Assembly (NCBI GenBank): GCA_009663005.1 | Contig: VIGQ01001321.1 | Coordinates: 1-31,727 of the forward strand | Length of the DNA stretch: 31,727 nucleotides | Direction of reading: 5' to 3' | Source: Actinidia chinensis | Taxonomy: Eukaryota > Streptophyta > Magnoliopsida > Ericales > Actinidiaceae | In this document: positions 21,248-31,635 of the stretch, piece by piece | How the letters are laid out: each line of letters starts with the position of its first letter | Numbering within the stretch: position 1 is the first letter of the stretch | Translations under genes and position numbers: made by a program | Notes under the pieces: model-generated | Told to the model about the DNA's origin: nothing | Seen by the model: the letters and a program-made list of their open reading frames with translations, nothing else | Database searches by the model: none

Positions 21248-21818
21248 AGCTCCAGACTTATTTACATTTGCAAACCGTCCTAATACCCTCTTATCCGAAT
21301 TTCCAATGGTTCAAGCTACTAAATGCATTTTCTCAAGTTTGTTGTTAAGTTTTTTTTCCTTTTCTTAACATTGTTGGTAGTAGAATAAATTAATACATTA
21401 TAATATAAGACACAAATATTTTCAAATCTTAAAACTATCTTCCACTATTTTTCGATTAGAATTCATTTGTAATCCAATAACTGAGATTTCACTAAGACTA
21501 AGATGTTTTTTCCTTCCAAAAAATATCATTTCCTTCTTCTTGCAGATTTAAAAAAAAACAAATAAAGGTGGGCCCACATATCGGTTGTAGATTCGGTAAG
21601 GGTGGCCAAAAAATCTCTAAAGATGGACATATGTTTTACGCAATTGATCATTTTTTTTAGTGAGACCTACACTAAAAAAAAAAATAATATACTCATTATT
21701 TTTCATCTCATTTTTTCCAACTACAATATTTTTTTCAAATTATTAACTTTCTAATTTATTTTCTATTTTTAATAGTAATGTATCTGTTCGTATCCACATG
21801 CATGTATTCTTAGCTGAC

Positions 21819-21869
21819 ATATATATATATATATATATATTATATTATATATATATATATATATATATA
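21819..21869. repeat. (AT)n microsatellite
   Basis: About 51 bp of alternating AT, broken once by TATATTATATT near 21841. Confidence 0.9.
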
Positions 21870-22130
21870 CCACCACAGTTTATTTTTTTTTTTCGTAGTA
21901 CTTACAAGGACAATTCCTAATATTACATAAAACATGATATTCCCTATTAAAAATTAAAGTCCAACAATAATATCCCACCATCAAGTAAAATAAGCTCACT
22001 CCAACAACTAAACTCACTAAATAAGATATTAGATTACTCATGGTTTATAGCCTCTTGGTTTGATTCTATTAGTTTTTTATAGTTGAGATGAGATTTAGAT
22101 TTTTGCTTTTCAATTACACCAGTGGTAAAA

Positions 22131-22257
22131 CAAGTGTATGCTTGCATTTCTTCTTTTTCTGGAGTTGTTTCTTTTTAGAAGCTTGGCCTTTAAGTGCCGC
22201 TTAATACAACATTGACCGTGAACATTAAATTAAGCAAATCTTGCAAGCATACACTTG
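22131..22257. repeat. 16-bp perfect inverted repeat with 95-bp loop
   Basis: CAAGTGTATGCTTGCA at 22131-22146 and its exact reverse complement at 22242-22257 enclose 95 bp. Flanks show no target duplication. It could be the ends of a very small MITE or a hairpin precursor. The loop arms do not pair further. Confidence 0.75.
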
Positions 22258-22898
22258 ATCTAGTTTCTTTCATAAGCGAAATATGTCCCCTTGTAGTTGT
22301 AGAAAATTCAGTGCCCTCGTGTTGATTACAGAGTTAAAAGCATGAATGTAAATGTAATTGTGCCATTCCTCAACGCTTTTTAATTCTTATCCTAATCTCT
22401 ACAAGAACTGTTACTCGGCGAGGAATGCAACTTTCATTCAACATATACACCGATAATAATGTAATGAGATTTTACGATATAATATATTTCATATATTCAT
22501 AATAATAATATCGTTAAAATTAATTCAAATGGATGAAGTCTATTCTACAAAAACAATTGACTCTACACTGAGCTCGACTTCTTAAGAAAATGATACCCGT
22601 TATTTTTAAACCTATTTGTATTTGTTAACTTAGCTCTGTCCATGATCTGTTTAACTTAATGTTGGTTCATTTTATCTATGTATTTTTCGATTATTTTTTC
22701 TCTTCCTTCTTCCCTTGATAATTATTCCATAAACCTATGGATCCAAATAGACTCCCCAAAAAAAAAAAAAAAACATTTTTTTTAAGAAAAGAAAATACAA
22801 TTATTAATTTATAAATTCCTGTGAATTTGTTCCATTGCAATTGGAATCTAATTCTTAATAATTCTATTTTTCACAAACATTTTCTGACACCGACATAG
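22258..22898. other. AT-rich DNA, nothing recognised
   Basis: A/T runs (for example 22758-22785) and no coding frame. Confidence 0.4.
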
Positions 22899-23190
22899 GT
22901 TAATTAATTAAGCAAATCAATTAGTTAGGAATAGTAATTAATTTATACCGTTATAAAACCGTTCATCAACCTTGCTAATCATTACTCCTTTTCAAAAACC
23001 ATAGATCCTTTGAAAGTCGGTTCTTAATGAGCCGTTTTTACTCGTTAATATAATTAGCAAATCATTAGTTAGTGATTTAATAATTAATTTAGCCGTTGTA
23101 CCGCTCTAAGCCTTGGGCTAATCATTATTTTCCTTTTTCAAAACCATAGATCCTTAAGTCGTTCTTATGGAGCGTCGCTCTCCTGAATCC
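22899..23190. repeat. 145-bp tandem duplication upstream of copy 1
   Basis: AGCAAATCA-TTAGTTAG begins at 22911 and 23056 and AACCATAGATCC begins at 22997 and 23142, both spaced 145 bp. Both units also share ATTAATTTA-CCGTT and GCTAATCATTA. The second unit abuts the promoter of copy 1, and its end (ATCCTTAAGTCGTTCTTATG) is the part conserved upstream of copy 2. Confidence 0.8.
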
Positions 23191-23882
23191 CTCTCGCTCT
23201 ATATAATACTCCTCTCTCTAATTATTTGTACTCCCCGTTTAATCATCTAGAGATTATCTCTAGATTCTTGGTGGCCGCTGATCGATAAACCAATCTTCAG
23301 TTCTTATAAAAGATTTGTGAGGCATTGAGAGTTGGGGAGTTTTTTGATTCTTATATTTCAATGAATTTATTGAAATATCTGGTCTTTAAACCCAATCTTC
23401 AATTGATTTAACTATTAGGGTTTTTGGTGGCGGAAAAAATGAAAGGATTACAGACGTTGAAGCATTGGGTTTGAAGTACATGAACTCTACATTTCGTTGG
23501 GTATATGATTCTTACCCAATTTGAAATTTCATGGGTTCATTGAAAGGTTTCAGAGACCCCAACAAATACGTCAGCTGAGAAGCAATAGATGCTTGCCACA
23601 AACACAAGCCTTACTCCACCTTCGTTATTAAAACGTGTTCGTGTGTCTCATGAATTTCTCTTGGTGCCCTTTTTCTTGTGAAGTTTTATCTTGTATGTAA
23701 TTTGTGCATATGATTGCGGGTAAATTTTCTCTTTTGTCTTTCTCTTTCAGTCACTTAGACTTCAACGTTTTACTCAATTGTCATCTGCCAACAAACCCAT
23801 AACTAAGTACTTTGATTTTATTGTGGTAAATATTCTACGTGCTGTTGTTCTTAACTGAGAATGAACATGGAAAAGCTCTTGA
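23138..23882 (+). pseudogene. Duplicated spliced locus, copy 1
   Basis: Matches copy 2 at 25128-26105. Shared landmarks in order are TCCTTAAGTCGTTCTT, GGTGGCCGCTGATCG, AGGGTTTTTGGTGGC, TTACAGACGTTGA, AGACCCCA, GATGCTTGCCACAAACACAA, GGTGCCCTTTTTCTTG, and a possible exon at 23751-23825 flanked by TCTCTTTCAG and GTAAATATTC. That 75-bp exon is open in one frame: LRLQRFTQLSSANKPI within it. The homology ends at GAATGAACATGGAAAAGCTC. No downstream exons were seen, so copy 1 looks truncated. The product was not recognised; the segment may even be a 5' UTR with introns. Confidence 0.5.
23199..23208 (+). promoter_or_regulatory. TATA box of duplicated locus, copy 1
   Basis: CTATATAATA sits in CT-rich sequence (CCCTCTCGCTC before, CTCCTCTCTCTAATT after), a typical plant core promoter. 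Transcription would start near 23235. The same position in copy 2 is a poly-C/CT tract. Confidence 0.55.
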
Positions 23883-24960
23883 CTTAAAAAATAAATATTT
23901 TTTACAAATTTTTACAGTTGGCAAGATTATCTTGGAACATCCATTTGGATTGTGGGATTGATCTGAAAAAATCCTTATCACTAGTCTAGAGTCTCATTTC
24001 GGGAACCATTTTCCACAAGAACGACTGCCTTGCCATCAATTGTCCCATTATCACTCATGTAGAAATCGTGATGAACAACAAAGAAAACTAAGATCATAAA
24101 CGTGTAAAAAGTAAAATACTAGTGAAAAGGTTGTCTAATTTTGGGAAATATAGGAATTTTCTCCTTCCTTGAATCAATTGAAAGTTAAGAGAGCATTATC
24201 TTACCATTGCAAAAATCGTTGTTTTACTGTGTGCCCTTAGAATGGCAATTACAAGTGGGTATTTAGTTTATCTAAAACTTGTACTTTATTTGGGATACTT
24301 TTTTTTTGGGTGGTGTGATTTTCGAGTTTTTTGGTATTTAATTGATTATGTTTATCATTGATTAAATTGTTTAATAACTTTTTTTGTCTCCTTTTGATGA
24401 GAGCAGTTTGAAAATATAATTTTTTTTATCTAATTTAAAAAAAGTGTACGAAAACTAAAAAAAATCAATTTATACCCCAACAAATAATTTAAACATGTCA
24501 TTAATTCACTTGTAATAGAATACTTGGCCTAATTGTATCGCGAGATCTCTCAACAACATGAAGCCCACGTCTTGTCTTATTTTTTAAATTTTCTTTGTAC
24601 ACCCTTGTTAAGCTAGTAGTATGACTAAGGCCCAATTTGGATTAATTATTAGTTTTTATAGTTAATTTGTCTTTTTAATTTTTATTTACGATAGAAATAT
24701 AAATTTTAAACAAATTGTATAATTTTGAAAAACAAATGATAAAAAATTATCTATAATATTTTTAGTAAGTAATTTGTTTTTATCTTAGTGCATTAGTTTT
24801 TTTATATAAATTAGGTTAAGTTTTTAACATATTTAAATACTCTCTTAAGAGAATGGGTATACAAAATGTTGATAAAGTAAAAAGTTTCAATAAAAAATTT
24901 AAAAAAAGCTAACAGTCCTAAATACATAGAAACATTCTAATGAATACTCTTAACGGCTTT
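23883..24960. other. AT-rich spacer between the duplicated copies
   Basis: Holds the segment at 23900-23975 shared with 20795-20875. Otherwise A/T-rich with no coding frame on either strand. Confidence 0.45.
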
Positions 24961-25035
24961 GACAGCTGTGACTAGTGGTCTAAGGAGCTAGGCTATGTTT
25001 CTATAACGGGCGTGGGTTCAATCCCACAGCTGTCA
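24961..25035 (+). tRNA. tRNA-Leu-like sequence, probably a pseudogene
   Basis: The acceptor stem is perfect: GACAGCT at 24961-24967 pairs with AGCTGTC at 25028-25034, followed by discriminator A. The D-arm region AGTGGTCTAAGG matches the A-box region of plant tRNA-Leu. The T arm GTGGG-TTCAAT-CCCAC has a complete 5-bp stem but a 6-base loop, one A short of the usual TTCAAAT. Total length is 75 bases instead of about 82-85, with the loss in the anticodon and variable-arm region, so no anticodon can be read. A T8 run follows 13 bases later. It is either a decayed tRNA gene or a real one damaged by sequencing errors. Confidence 0.6.
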
Positions 25036-25048
25036 AATTGTGAGTTAG

Positions 25049-25056
25049 TTTTTTTT
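25049..25056 (+). terminator. T8 run, Pol III terminator
   Basis: Eight T start 13 bases after the tRNA-like 3' end, as expected for RNA polymerase III termination. A second run of seven T at about 25080 follows a repeat of the tRNA 3' end (CCACAGCTGTCAA). Confidence 0.45.
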
Positions 25057-25127
25057 AAATTCTATATCCACAGCTGTCAATTTTTTTAGCAACCGCCACT
25101 CAGCCTGCAAATAACAACTTTCAATTT

Positions 25128-26105
25128 TAAAACCCAAATCCTTAAAGTTCGTTCTTTGCGCAGCGTAGCTCTCTAACTAAAAACCCCCCCTCCCCCCCCC
25201 CCCCCCCCCCCCCCCTCTCCTCTCTCTCTCTCTTCATCATTTTGTGGGCCGGTAATCGTCTTCTCTCTCGCTCCTCGCTTCTGGGGATTCGAGCTTTGAT
25301 GCGACCAGCTTCGCCGACATTGTATCGGATCGCTGATGGGTTCGTCTTCCTCTCTCTGTCACGTCGATCTATTCCCACCATTTCTAATCATAATCAAATT
25401 TGGTCTACGGTGAAGGGAGCCCTTGAATCTTCAATTGGGTATGTGATTCTAACTTAATTGAACTTTATTGAATCTTATCTCTAATAATCTTTCATCGATA
25501 ATTATTTGGGTTTTGATGGCATAGAAGAGTGAAAGATTCCAGACGTTGACTCCTTGTGTGTTTGGAAGTAGATGAACTCTTGAATCATCAATTGGGTGAA
25601 TGATTCTACCCAATTCAACTTTTCAATTGTGTTCAGTGAAATGTTGAAGACCCCACAATTCGTCACGTGAAGAAAGCAATGGATGCTGCCACAACACAAG
25701 CCTTGACCACCTTCTTTAACTGGGTAAATACTTTGTCTATGTTCTTAGCCGACAGTGGAAAAGATGTCTTCTCTTTGTTTCCATGCTCACGCACATTCAT
25801 GTAATTTGGTGATTTTGGGGTATCTTTAAGCTTTTCATAATTTGAAATATTGTTGTGGTATCATGATTTTTCTTAGGTGCCCTTTTTCTTGAGAAGTTTT
25901 CTCTTTGTGGGGAATCTTTAATATGGTTTGGGTGGTAGAATTCTCTCTTTTCATCTTTCTCTTTCACAGTCACCTAGACTTTTCAACGTTTTATCATCAA
26001 TGGTCATCTGCCACAACCTAAGCCTGAGAAATCTGATTTGATTGTGGTAAATATTCTACTTGCTGTTTGTTTCTTAACTGAGAATGAACATGGAAAAAGC
26101 TCTGG
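25128..26105 (+). pseudogene. Duplicated spliced locus, copy 2
   Basis: Aligned with copy 1 by the landmarks given there. A GC-richer first segment (25240-25450) has a CT-rich leader and a 52-codon frame starting ATGCGACCAGCTTC at 25298. A coding-like stretch near 25675-25723 reads MDAATTQALTTFFNW before the donor GTAAATAC. The next possible exon is 25970-26046 (acceptor TCTTTCACAG, donor GTG|GTAAATAT), corresponding to 23751-23825 of copy 1. These features and the CT-rich leader suggest a host gene. I cannot name it. The splice sites are conserved between copies, but the coding frame is broken in at least one place. Confidence 0.5.
25184..25235. repeat. Poly-C and CT tract in the copy 2 promoter position
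   Basis: C7, T, C24 and then TCTCCTCTCTCTCTCTCTT. It occupies the place where copy 1 has its TATA box. The exact length is unreliable. Confidence 0.8.
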
Positions 26106-27171
26106 ATATTTAAATATTCGGGTACGAAAGAACCTTGGATTCTTATCCAGTTGGGTATGAAAAGAAGATTTGAATACTAGTTGGGTTTCATGTGAAATAT
26201 TGAATTAGAGGACACGCAAACTCAAAAACCTGGCAGATCACCTCGGAACAAGATTCCCGAGAGGAGGGTGTCAATCTTTGTGTGCTCGTTCTGGATGTCA
26301 TACGATTGTGGTTATATTCGATAAAGTGGCAAAGGTTCAATTGTTCCATTGGGGTCCCTTAACCTGTTTTCTTAAAGTAAGTCAAAGCTCTTTTCAACTC
26401 TAATCTTGCTATGTCCAATTTACTGGTATTGGATACCTTTGACAGAATCATCATAGGCCACATAAAGAGATTAGGCATTTCCATGGTGTAATGAAAAGCA
26501 GCTTAATGACATAAGATAGTCCCTCTCCTCTCCATAATGGAGCTAAACTTTATTAGCTACCTGCCTTGAAACCTTTTTCTGTTAGAAATTGGAGAATTCT
26601 CATAGGGTAGAATACTTTGCATGTCTTAACTATGGTATCGTCATTGTTTGGAGAAACTGTTTCAGAGCTGGCATGACAATTGACTTGTAAGTTGACATAC
26701 TGTGCTTTGGGCAGCTACCGAGCTGGTGACAAAACTATGCAGAGAATAAACAATTTTTGGAAGTTGAGTGGGGCATGTCTGATCATATCACACATTGTTT
26801 TGTTGGATGTAACATCTCATTGTTATTATTCATGTTAATATATTGAGGCTGAATTTTCCTTTTTTCCTGGCTTAGATCCTGAGGCTATAGGCTTTCACTG
26901 CTTGGAATTTGAGATTCAAGTTTAACATGTATTGCTCTCCGTAGCTTGTTTAATTATTGAGTGATCTTCAATTATTAACTGTCACTGCATCTAATGTCCT
27001 ATGTGATAGAGGATTTTTCAACAATCTATGCGTGGCCAGTAATATGAGGGAGAAAACAGTCTGAAGTAGGCAATAACCTATAATTTGCTGTTCACATATT
27101 CATTTTTTTGGTTGATTTTGATAAGTGCTTTTGACCCATTCATCTTTAGTAATGGAAATCTTCATTTTCAG
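26106..27171 (+). other. Probable intron or exon-containing DNA after copy 2
   Basis: Composition is less AT-rich than the spacers. Short open stretches at 26215-26350 and 26715-26830 could be exons, but no splice pair or domain supports them. Confidence 0.3.
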
Positions 27172-27309
27172 GGAGAAAATGGTTGCTTTCCCCTCTATCT
27201 GCTGGGGCAAAGCCACTGGGCACAGACCTGAATTCAGAATGCTGGTTGGATGCATGGACGCTGAGCTTATAAACAAACGGTTATGCAACTCCAAGCTGCC
27301 AAAATTCAA
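27172..27309 (+). CDS. Candidate internal exon, product unknown
   Basis: The acceptor is TTCATTTTCAG|GG and the donor is TTCAA|GTAAGTCC, both strong. The 138-bp interval is exactly 46 codons and open in one frame, with MVAFPSICWGKATGHRPEF and then MLVGCMDAELINKRLC. No domain was recognised. It is the last coding-like segment before the LINE fragments. It may belong to copy 2 of the duplicated locus, in which case the LINE sits in the next intron. That link is inference. Confidence 0.4.
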
Positions 27310-27349
27310 GTAAGTCCTCTCGTACTTCTTGTGTGTAGAATAAATACTT

Positions 27350-28795
27350 TTTGTCTAGAAACCTAGGCTTGAACAAATTCCCAAAAAAAAGCAAACAGGC
27401 CCATCAATAAACCAAACAAACCCATCTCTAACACAGAAGTGCTACCAAGGCAAATTTCAGACCGACACATGGAGAGTGCAACATCACAAAATTAACAAAT
27501 CCTAAACTAACTCTCCAAATTTCAAAACATGGAAGACCAAATGACACCAATCTCCATTCCAAACTAAATAATGCTTCCACCCTAAACAAAGAAGAGTCCA
27601 ACATTCACAAAATTGTCAAATCCTAACACCAATTTCAAAACAAATGGGAAGACCAAAGACTAAATGTCCTAGTCATTACAAGCACAATCTCCACTTCCAA
27701 TAGACCGTAATCACTACTAGGAATATAGCGTTCTCCACATTCCTTATATTATTCTTAAATCACCAAATCGTTTGAAACTCTTCAAATTTGAGGGACAATG
27801 CCATTCAGAATTCCACCTTTTCATACATTAGCCATAGTGTCAAGATAATTGACAATTGCAAGTTGTTTCGAACCTCTGATCCTGCAAAAGTACAAGAGCT
27901 TCCTCAATATTTAAAATAATGTTTCACACAGCAGAAAGAACCCTTGTTGCAATTCTATTTTGAACTCCTAGCCGCTGAAAATCTCATTCTAAAAGGGCAT
28001 ACGTTCCTCCCAAATCAAGTTAAGATAGATGGTGTGAGTGTAGTACTTCCGAGATAACAGAGAAAATCTCCCTGACCCACTTCCAGCATAATCCTCAGTT
28101 TTGAACATCTTCCTTGAAACCTTTTCGAACTCCTAGGATAGATTCCTCCGACCGCATAATAACTTTCCTTTGAAATATCTTATTCCACACTTACCATCCC
28201 CCCTACCACATCTCCCATCTTGCCTGAAAATCTTATTTACCACATCCACAAATCTTTCCTAAACGGAAGACTCAATCCCCTGACCCACTTTAATTGACAG
28301 CCCTTGAAGATCAATAGACCTTAACTCGGAGTTTTCAGCAATTGTATAAAATATTATACAAAATTCTTCATACCTTTAACCTGAAGGTGACATAGTGGCA
28401 GCCGGCTTTCTAGGGAAATTCTATACTTCTAGTTGATTCACCTTGAACCATAAACCTTACTTTTCAACCCACACCTCCATACCATTTTGCAACAGGGCTG
28501 AATTCATTGCATCCAACTTTCTAATCCCTAGGTAATTCTCCCTAACTTTCTTGTTTTGTGATTGACTCCATCTCAACAAAGTCATCTTCTTCTTTCCTCA
28601 TTCTCACCCCATAGAAACTGTCTCTGAATTATCTTCAGTGATTGCCACAGAACTAGAATTGTAAAACACATATGAATTTATAAGTATCTCTTCTTCCATA
28701 AAAGCCAGTTTCTCTTGGCATCTATCACAAATGGTTGCTAGGTTTTAACCTCTTTGGATTAGCTCCTAAATAATTGTAAAGCCCAAATACTGTAG
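27350..28795 (-). mobile_element. LINE fragment A, 5'-truncated
   Basis: On the minus strand the fragment begins near 28790 in the RT thumb region (NYLGANPKRLK, broken by a frame shift) and runs through C-terminal sequence (FWMALSLKFEEFQTIW near 27825-27780) into a 3' UTR that matches 1028-1230. Losing the 5' end is usual for LINE insertions. Multiple stops and frame shifts are present. It overlaps LINE B by about 500 bp of family sequence, so A and B are two separate insertions or a duplication. Confidence 0.65.
27473..27715. repeat. 120-bp tandem duplication in the LINE A 3' region
   Basis: AGAGTGCAACATCACAAAATT at 27473 recurs as AGAGTCCAACATTCACAAAATT at 27593, followed in both by CAAATCCTAA, TTTCAAAAC and GGAAGACCAAA. 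The LINE 3' fragment at 1010-1698 has this unit only once. Confidence 0.75.
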
Positions 28796-29454
28796 GGGCC
28801 ATATTTTAAATAAATTATTTTCTTTTATGTGGCTAAGTATAATAGAATTTCTTTGAAAAAGTTCATTATGACAATCAAAGTATAATTGTTTGCAGTTAAT
28901 TGTTATTTTTCAAAATTTTGCTAATCAGTCAAATAAATATTTTATTACTAAGTTTTTGTTTTGTTTTTTTTACAAGTATTATTTTAACATGTATAAGCAG
29001 ATGATGACGATGCAAAAATAGAGGTTTCTTTTCATACATTTTCTCTGACTTAAAAGTAGTTTTTTTAAATATATCTAGATAAAAAAATTATTCTTTAAAG
29101 ATTGTGCACAATTTCGTACACAAATCACTTACAAGGGAGGTCTAACGGTTTTGTTTGGGCCCCATTGTGGGACCTACAAATTGTTAGTGTCTTGTACGGC
29201 TTTGTGCGCAATATATTGCATGTACCAAAGTTTCTTTGTAAACACAAACTAGTTTTTTTATGATTGTCAAATATTTTTGATATATTAAAATTGTTTCGCT
29301 TCTAATAATACAAATTTTATGCATTTTTTTCGAGGAATAATTAATAAAAATAGATATATTTATTAAAAAAAAAAATTATTTGCCTGATTTTTTAATTGGA
29401 ATGCTTGATAAATATGGGAAGAGCTTCCTGCAAATATTTTCACACACCCCAACT
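28796..29454. other. AT-rich spacer between LINE A and LINE B
   Basis: About 660 bp not related to the LINE. It contains the second MITE-like copy (29101-29318) and A/T runs on both sides. No gene was seen. Confidence 0.5.
29101..29318. repeat. MITE-like palindromic repeat, copy 2
   Basis: The fold-back is clearer than in copy 1: ATTGTGCACAATTTCGTACA at 29101-29120 pairs imperfectly with TTGTACGGCTTTGTGCGCAAT at 29192-29212, with GGGCCCCATTGTGGGACC between. Matching continues to TTCTAATAAT near 29318. Confidence 0.6.
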
Positions 29455-30069
29455 TCCAAAAAAAAGAGTAAGACCCATGATCCCACTTAAATTGAAGCCC
29501 TAACAGGCATGAACTCAGAATTTGTCACAGCAATGATAAAATATCATACCAAATATTGATACCTTACCTGCAGTGGCTTAGATACAGCCTGCTTTTCAAA
29601 CCCCATGCCTCCACCGTCATTTGCCCACACAAAGCTGGATTATCGCAGCAACTTCTGATTCCTAGTCCTAATTTTCTTGTTTTGTGATTGAACTCATCTC
29701 AAGAAGTGCATTATTCTTTCTTTCTCACTATCACGTTTAGCAGAGTTGACTTGATGAGCGTTAATCTACCCCCTATTGATAATATCTCCTTCTTTCATTA
29801 AACCAGTTTCTTCTTGGAATCTACAACAATTGGTTGCCATGTTTTCAACCTCTTGGATTAGCTCATATGGTACGCCAAATACTTAATGGGGCCGATTCGA
29901 AGTTTTACAGGACACGTAGCAACCAATATTCTATTCACCAGATATCCTTCAACTCTCACCCCCTTGCTGTCTGCTTTTTGTCCAATTAATTTTAGTTTCA
30001 GATAAAACTTGGAAAGACTTGAGAATTGTTCTGAAAGTTCAGGATTTCCTCCACATCATTGTTAGAAAA

Positions 30070-30098
30070 ATTATAGTGTCATCAACAAATAGTAGATG
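30070..30098 (-). other. RT catalytic box FVDD of LINE B
   Basis: The minus strand reads LLFVDDTIIFL. Plant LINE RTs usually have FADD here, so the two catalytic Asp are kept and the preceding residue is changed from Ala to Val. Confidence 0.8.
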
Positions 30099-31431
30099 CG
30101 CGATAATCACCCCATTGTCTCCAGACTTGATTACCCGTTATAAGATAGAGTGCCTAGCTCTCTGGCAACAGAACATTCAGATCCTCAGCCACCACATATT
30201 AAAGAGGAAAGGTATTGTGGATTCATCTTTGTCTAACCATGTCTGAGTCTTTGATCTCTTAGTAAGCCAATCTAACTGGGAACTGGACATAGAACAGTAG
30301 AAATACACTCCTTAATACACTTAAATACCAAATGTCAACCAATACACCCTTTTCCTCACACATGTGAAATCACGAGTTTCCATTTACACAATCATAGGCC
30401 TTTTTAACATCTACTTTAACACAAAGGCCTGTGTTCGTCACTCCACCAATCAATTATCCAGTTGCTATAAGGAACCTATATCCTATATCTTAATTGCCTT
30501 ACCACCAATAAAAGCTGACGGGGGTTTATTGAACAAAGAAGGCAAACGTTTTTAAATTCGCAGGGCAAAACTTTTGAAAGTATCTTATACATAACCCCAC
30601 CATGCTATCTAGGCCTGAAACTTGAAAATGGAGAGGCCCATCAATTTTAGGAATAAGAGCAATTGAAGGTTAGAATTTAAGGGCCCTTACAATTTCCCAT
30701 TATTGTGATAAACTCCTTGAAAAGAAGCATAAACATCCTCCTGAATATTCTGCCCAAGCTTTATCAATAAAGGAAAAAAAACTGAAACCATCAGGCCCAA
30801 AGGGCCTTAATTTAAAAACTAAAAAACAATCTTCATAGCTGCACTCACTTCTTCTTCATGATGCATCTCTGAAGAACTCGATCTCACGATGATACATGTT
30901 ACATACCTTATCACCCTCTAAGCTCTTGATCTTGATTCGTGGATTAAATCCAGTTGTGGATTGATTCTGGAGCTTTTCAACTTTTCATTGACCACATCAA
31001 ATTCTGTAATTCACACTATTCACACTCTTCTTAAACAGCTTGAAGTTTTCGGAATTTTAAAGCCCTCCTACCTTGCCTATTCAGTACTTCCAACCTCTTT
31101 ACTCACTAATAAGCATATGGTATGTGACAGCCATTGCATCCTGAAATCTAAAGGCTTCGGGACCCCAATCGGTCGTGAGTGAAACAGGTCTCGACAAACA
31201 ACCACCATGTTAAACATGATTTATCAAGCCATTCCTCAAAACAGCAAAACATATCTATCTACTATATGCCTTTTGTGTTCTGAAAATTAGTTCATATGGA
31301 CATGCTCCCAATTAATGGAATTGTTGTAAACTCAAATCCATCACATTAATAAATTATTAAAGTCTTGCAACACCCTTTAGGCAAACCAGTCTTTTTCCCA
31401 ATAGACCTTATTTCATTAAAATATCCCACCA

Positions 31432-31443
31432 CCCCCCCCCCCC
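31432..31443. repeat. C12 run inside LINE B
   Basis: Twelve C follow CCCACCA directly before the endonuclease duplication. Length is unreliable and probably breaks the frame. Confidence 0.7.
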
Positions 31444-31446
31444 GAA

Positions 31447-31635
31447 CATACCATACCCATTGAAAATATTTTTTAAGGAAAAAGTGTTCCTCACACAGAG
31501 TCTTCCTTCCAATACCTCATAAAAGTCTCCATCCCCACGTACCATACCCCTTGGAAATTCTTTTTATGGCCAACAACAGTTCCTCCCCACATAGCTCTTC
31601 CTCCAATACTTCATTAGGGGCATAAATATTTACAA
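31447..31635. repeat. 91-bp tandem duplication in the LINE B endonuclease
   Basis: ACCATACCC begins at 31450 and 31541, with TTGAAAAT/TTGGAAAT, GTTCCTC, TCTTCCT-CCAATAC and TCAT shared afterwards. On the minus strand both units encode versions of NEVLEEEL followed by a KGYG-type stretch, just before the FNEI motif. A normal endonuclease has this segment once. Confidence 0.75.

Larger units (their letters stand above)
19242..22130. other. AT-rich intergenic DNA without recognised genes
   Basis: No long frame or conserved domain was seen on either strand. Landmarks are T14 and G16 runs at about 21210-21223 and 21232-21247, an (AT)n microsatellite at 21819-21869, and a segment at 20795-20875 that resembles 23900-23975. 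Confidence 0.5.

Noticed and set aside
25142..25381. 79-codon minus-strand frame with a poly-Gly stretch
   Set aside because: Created by the poly-C tract read in reverse.
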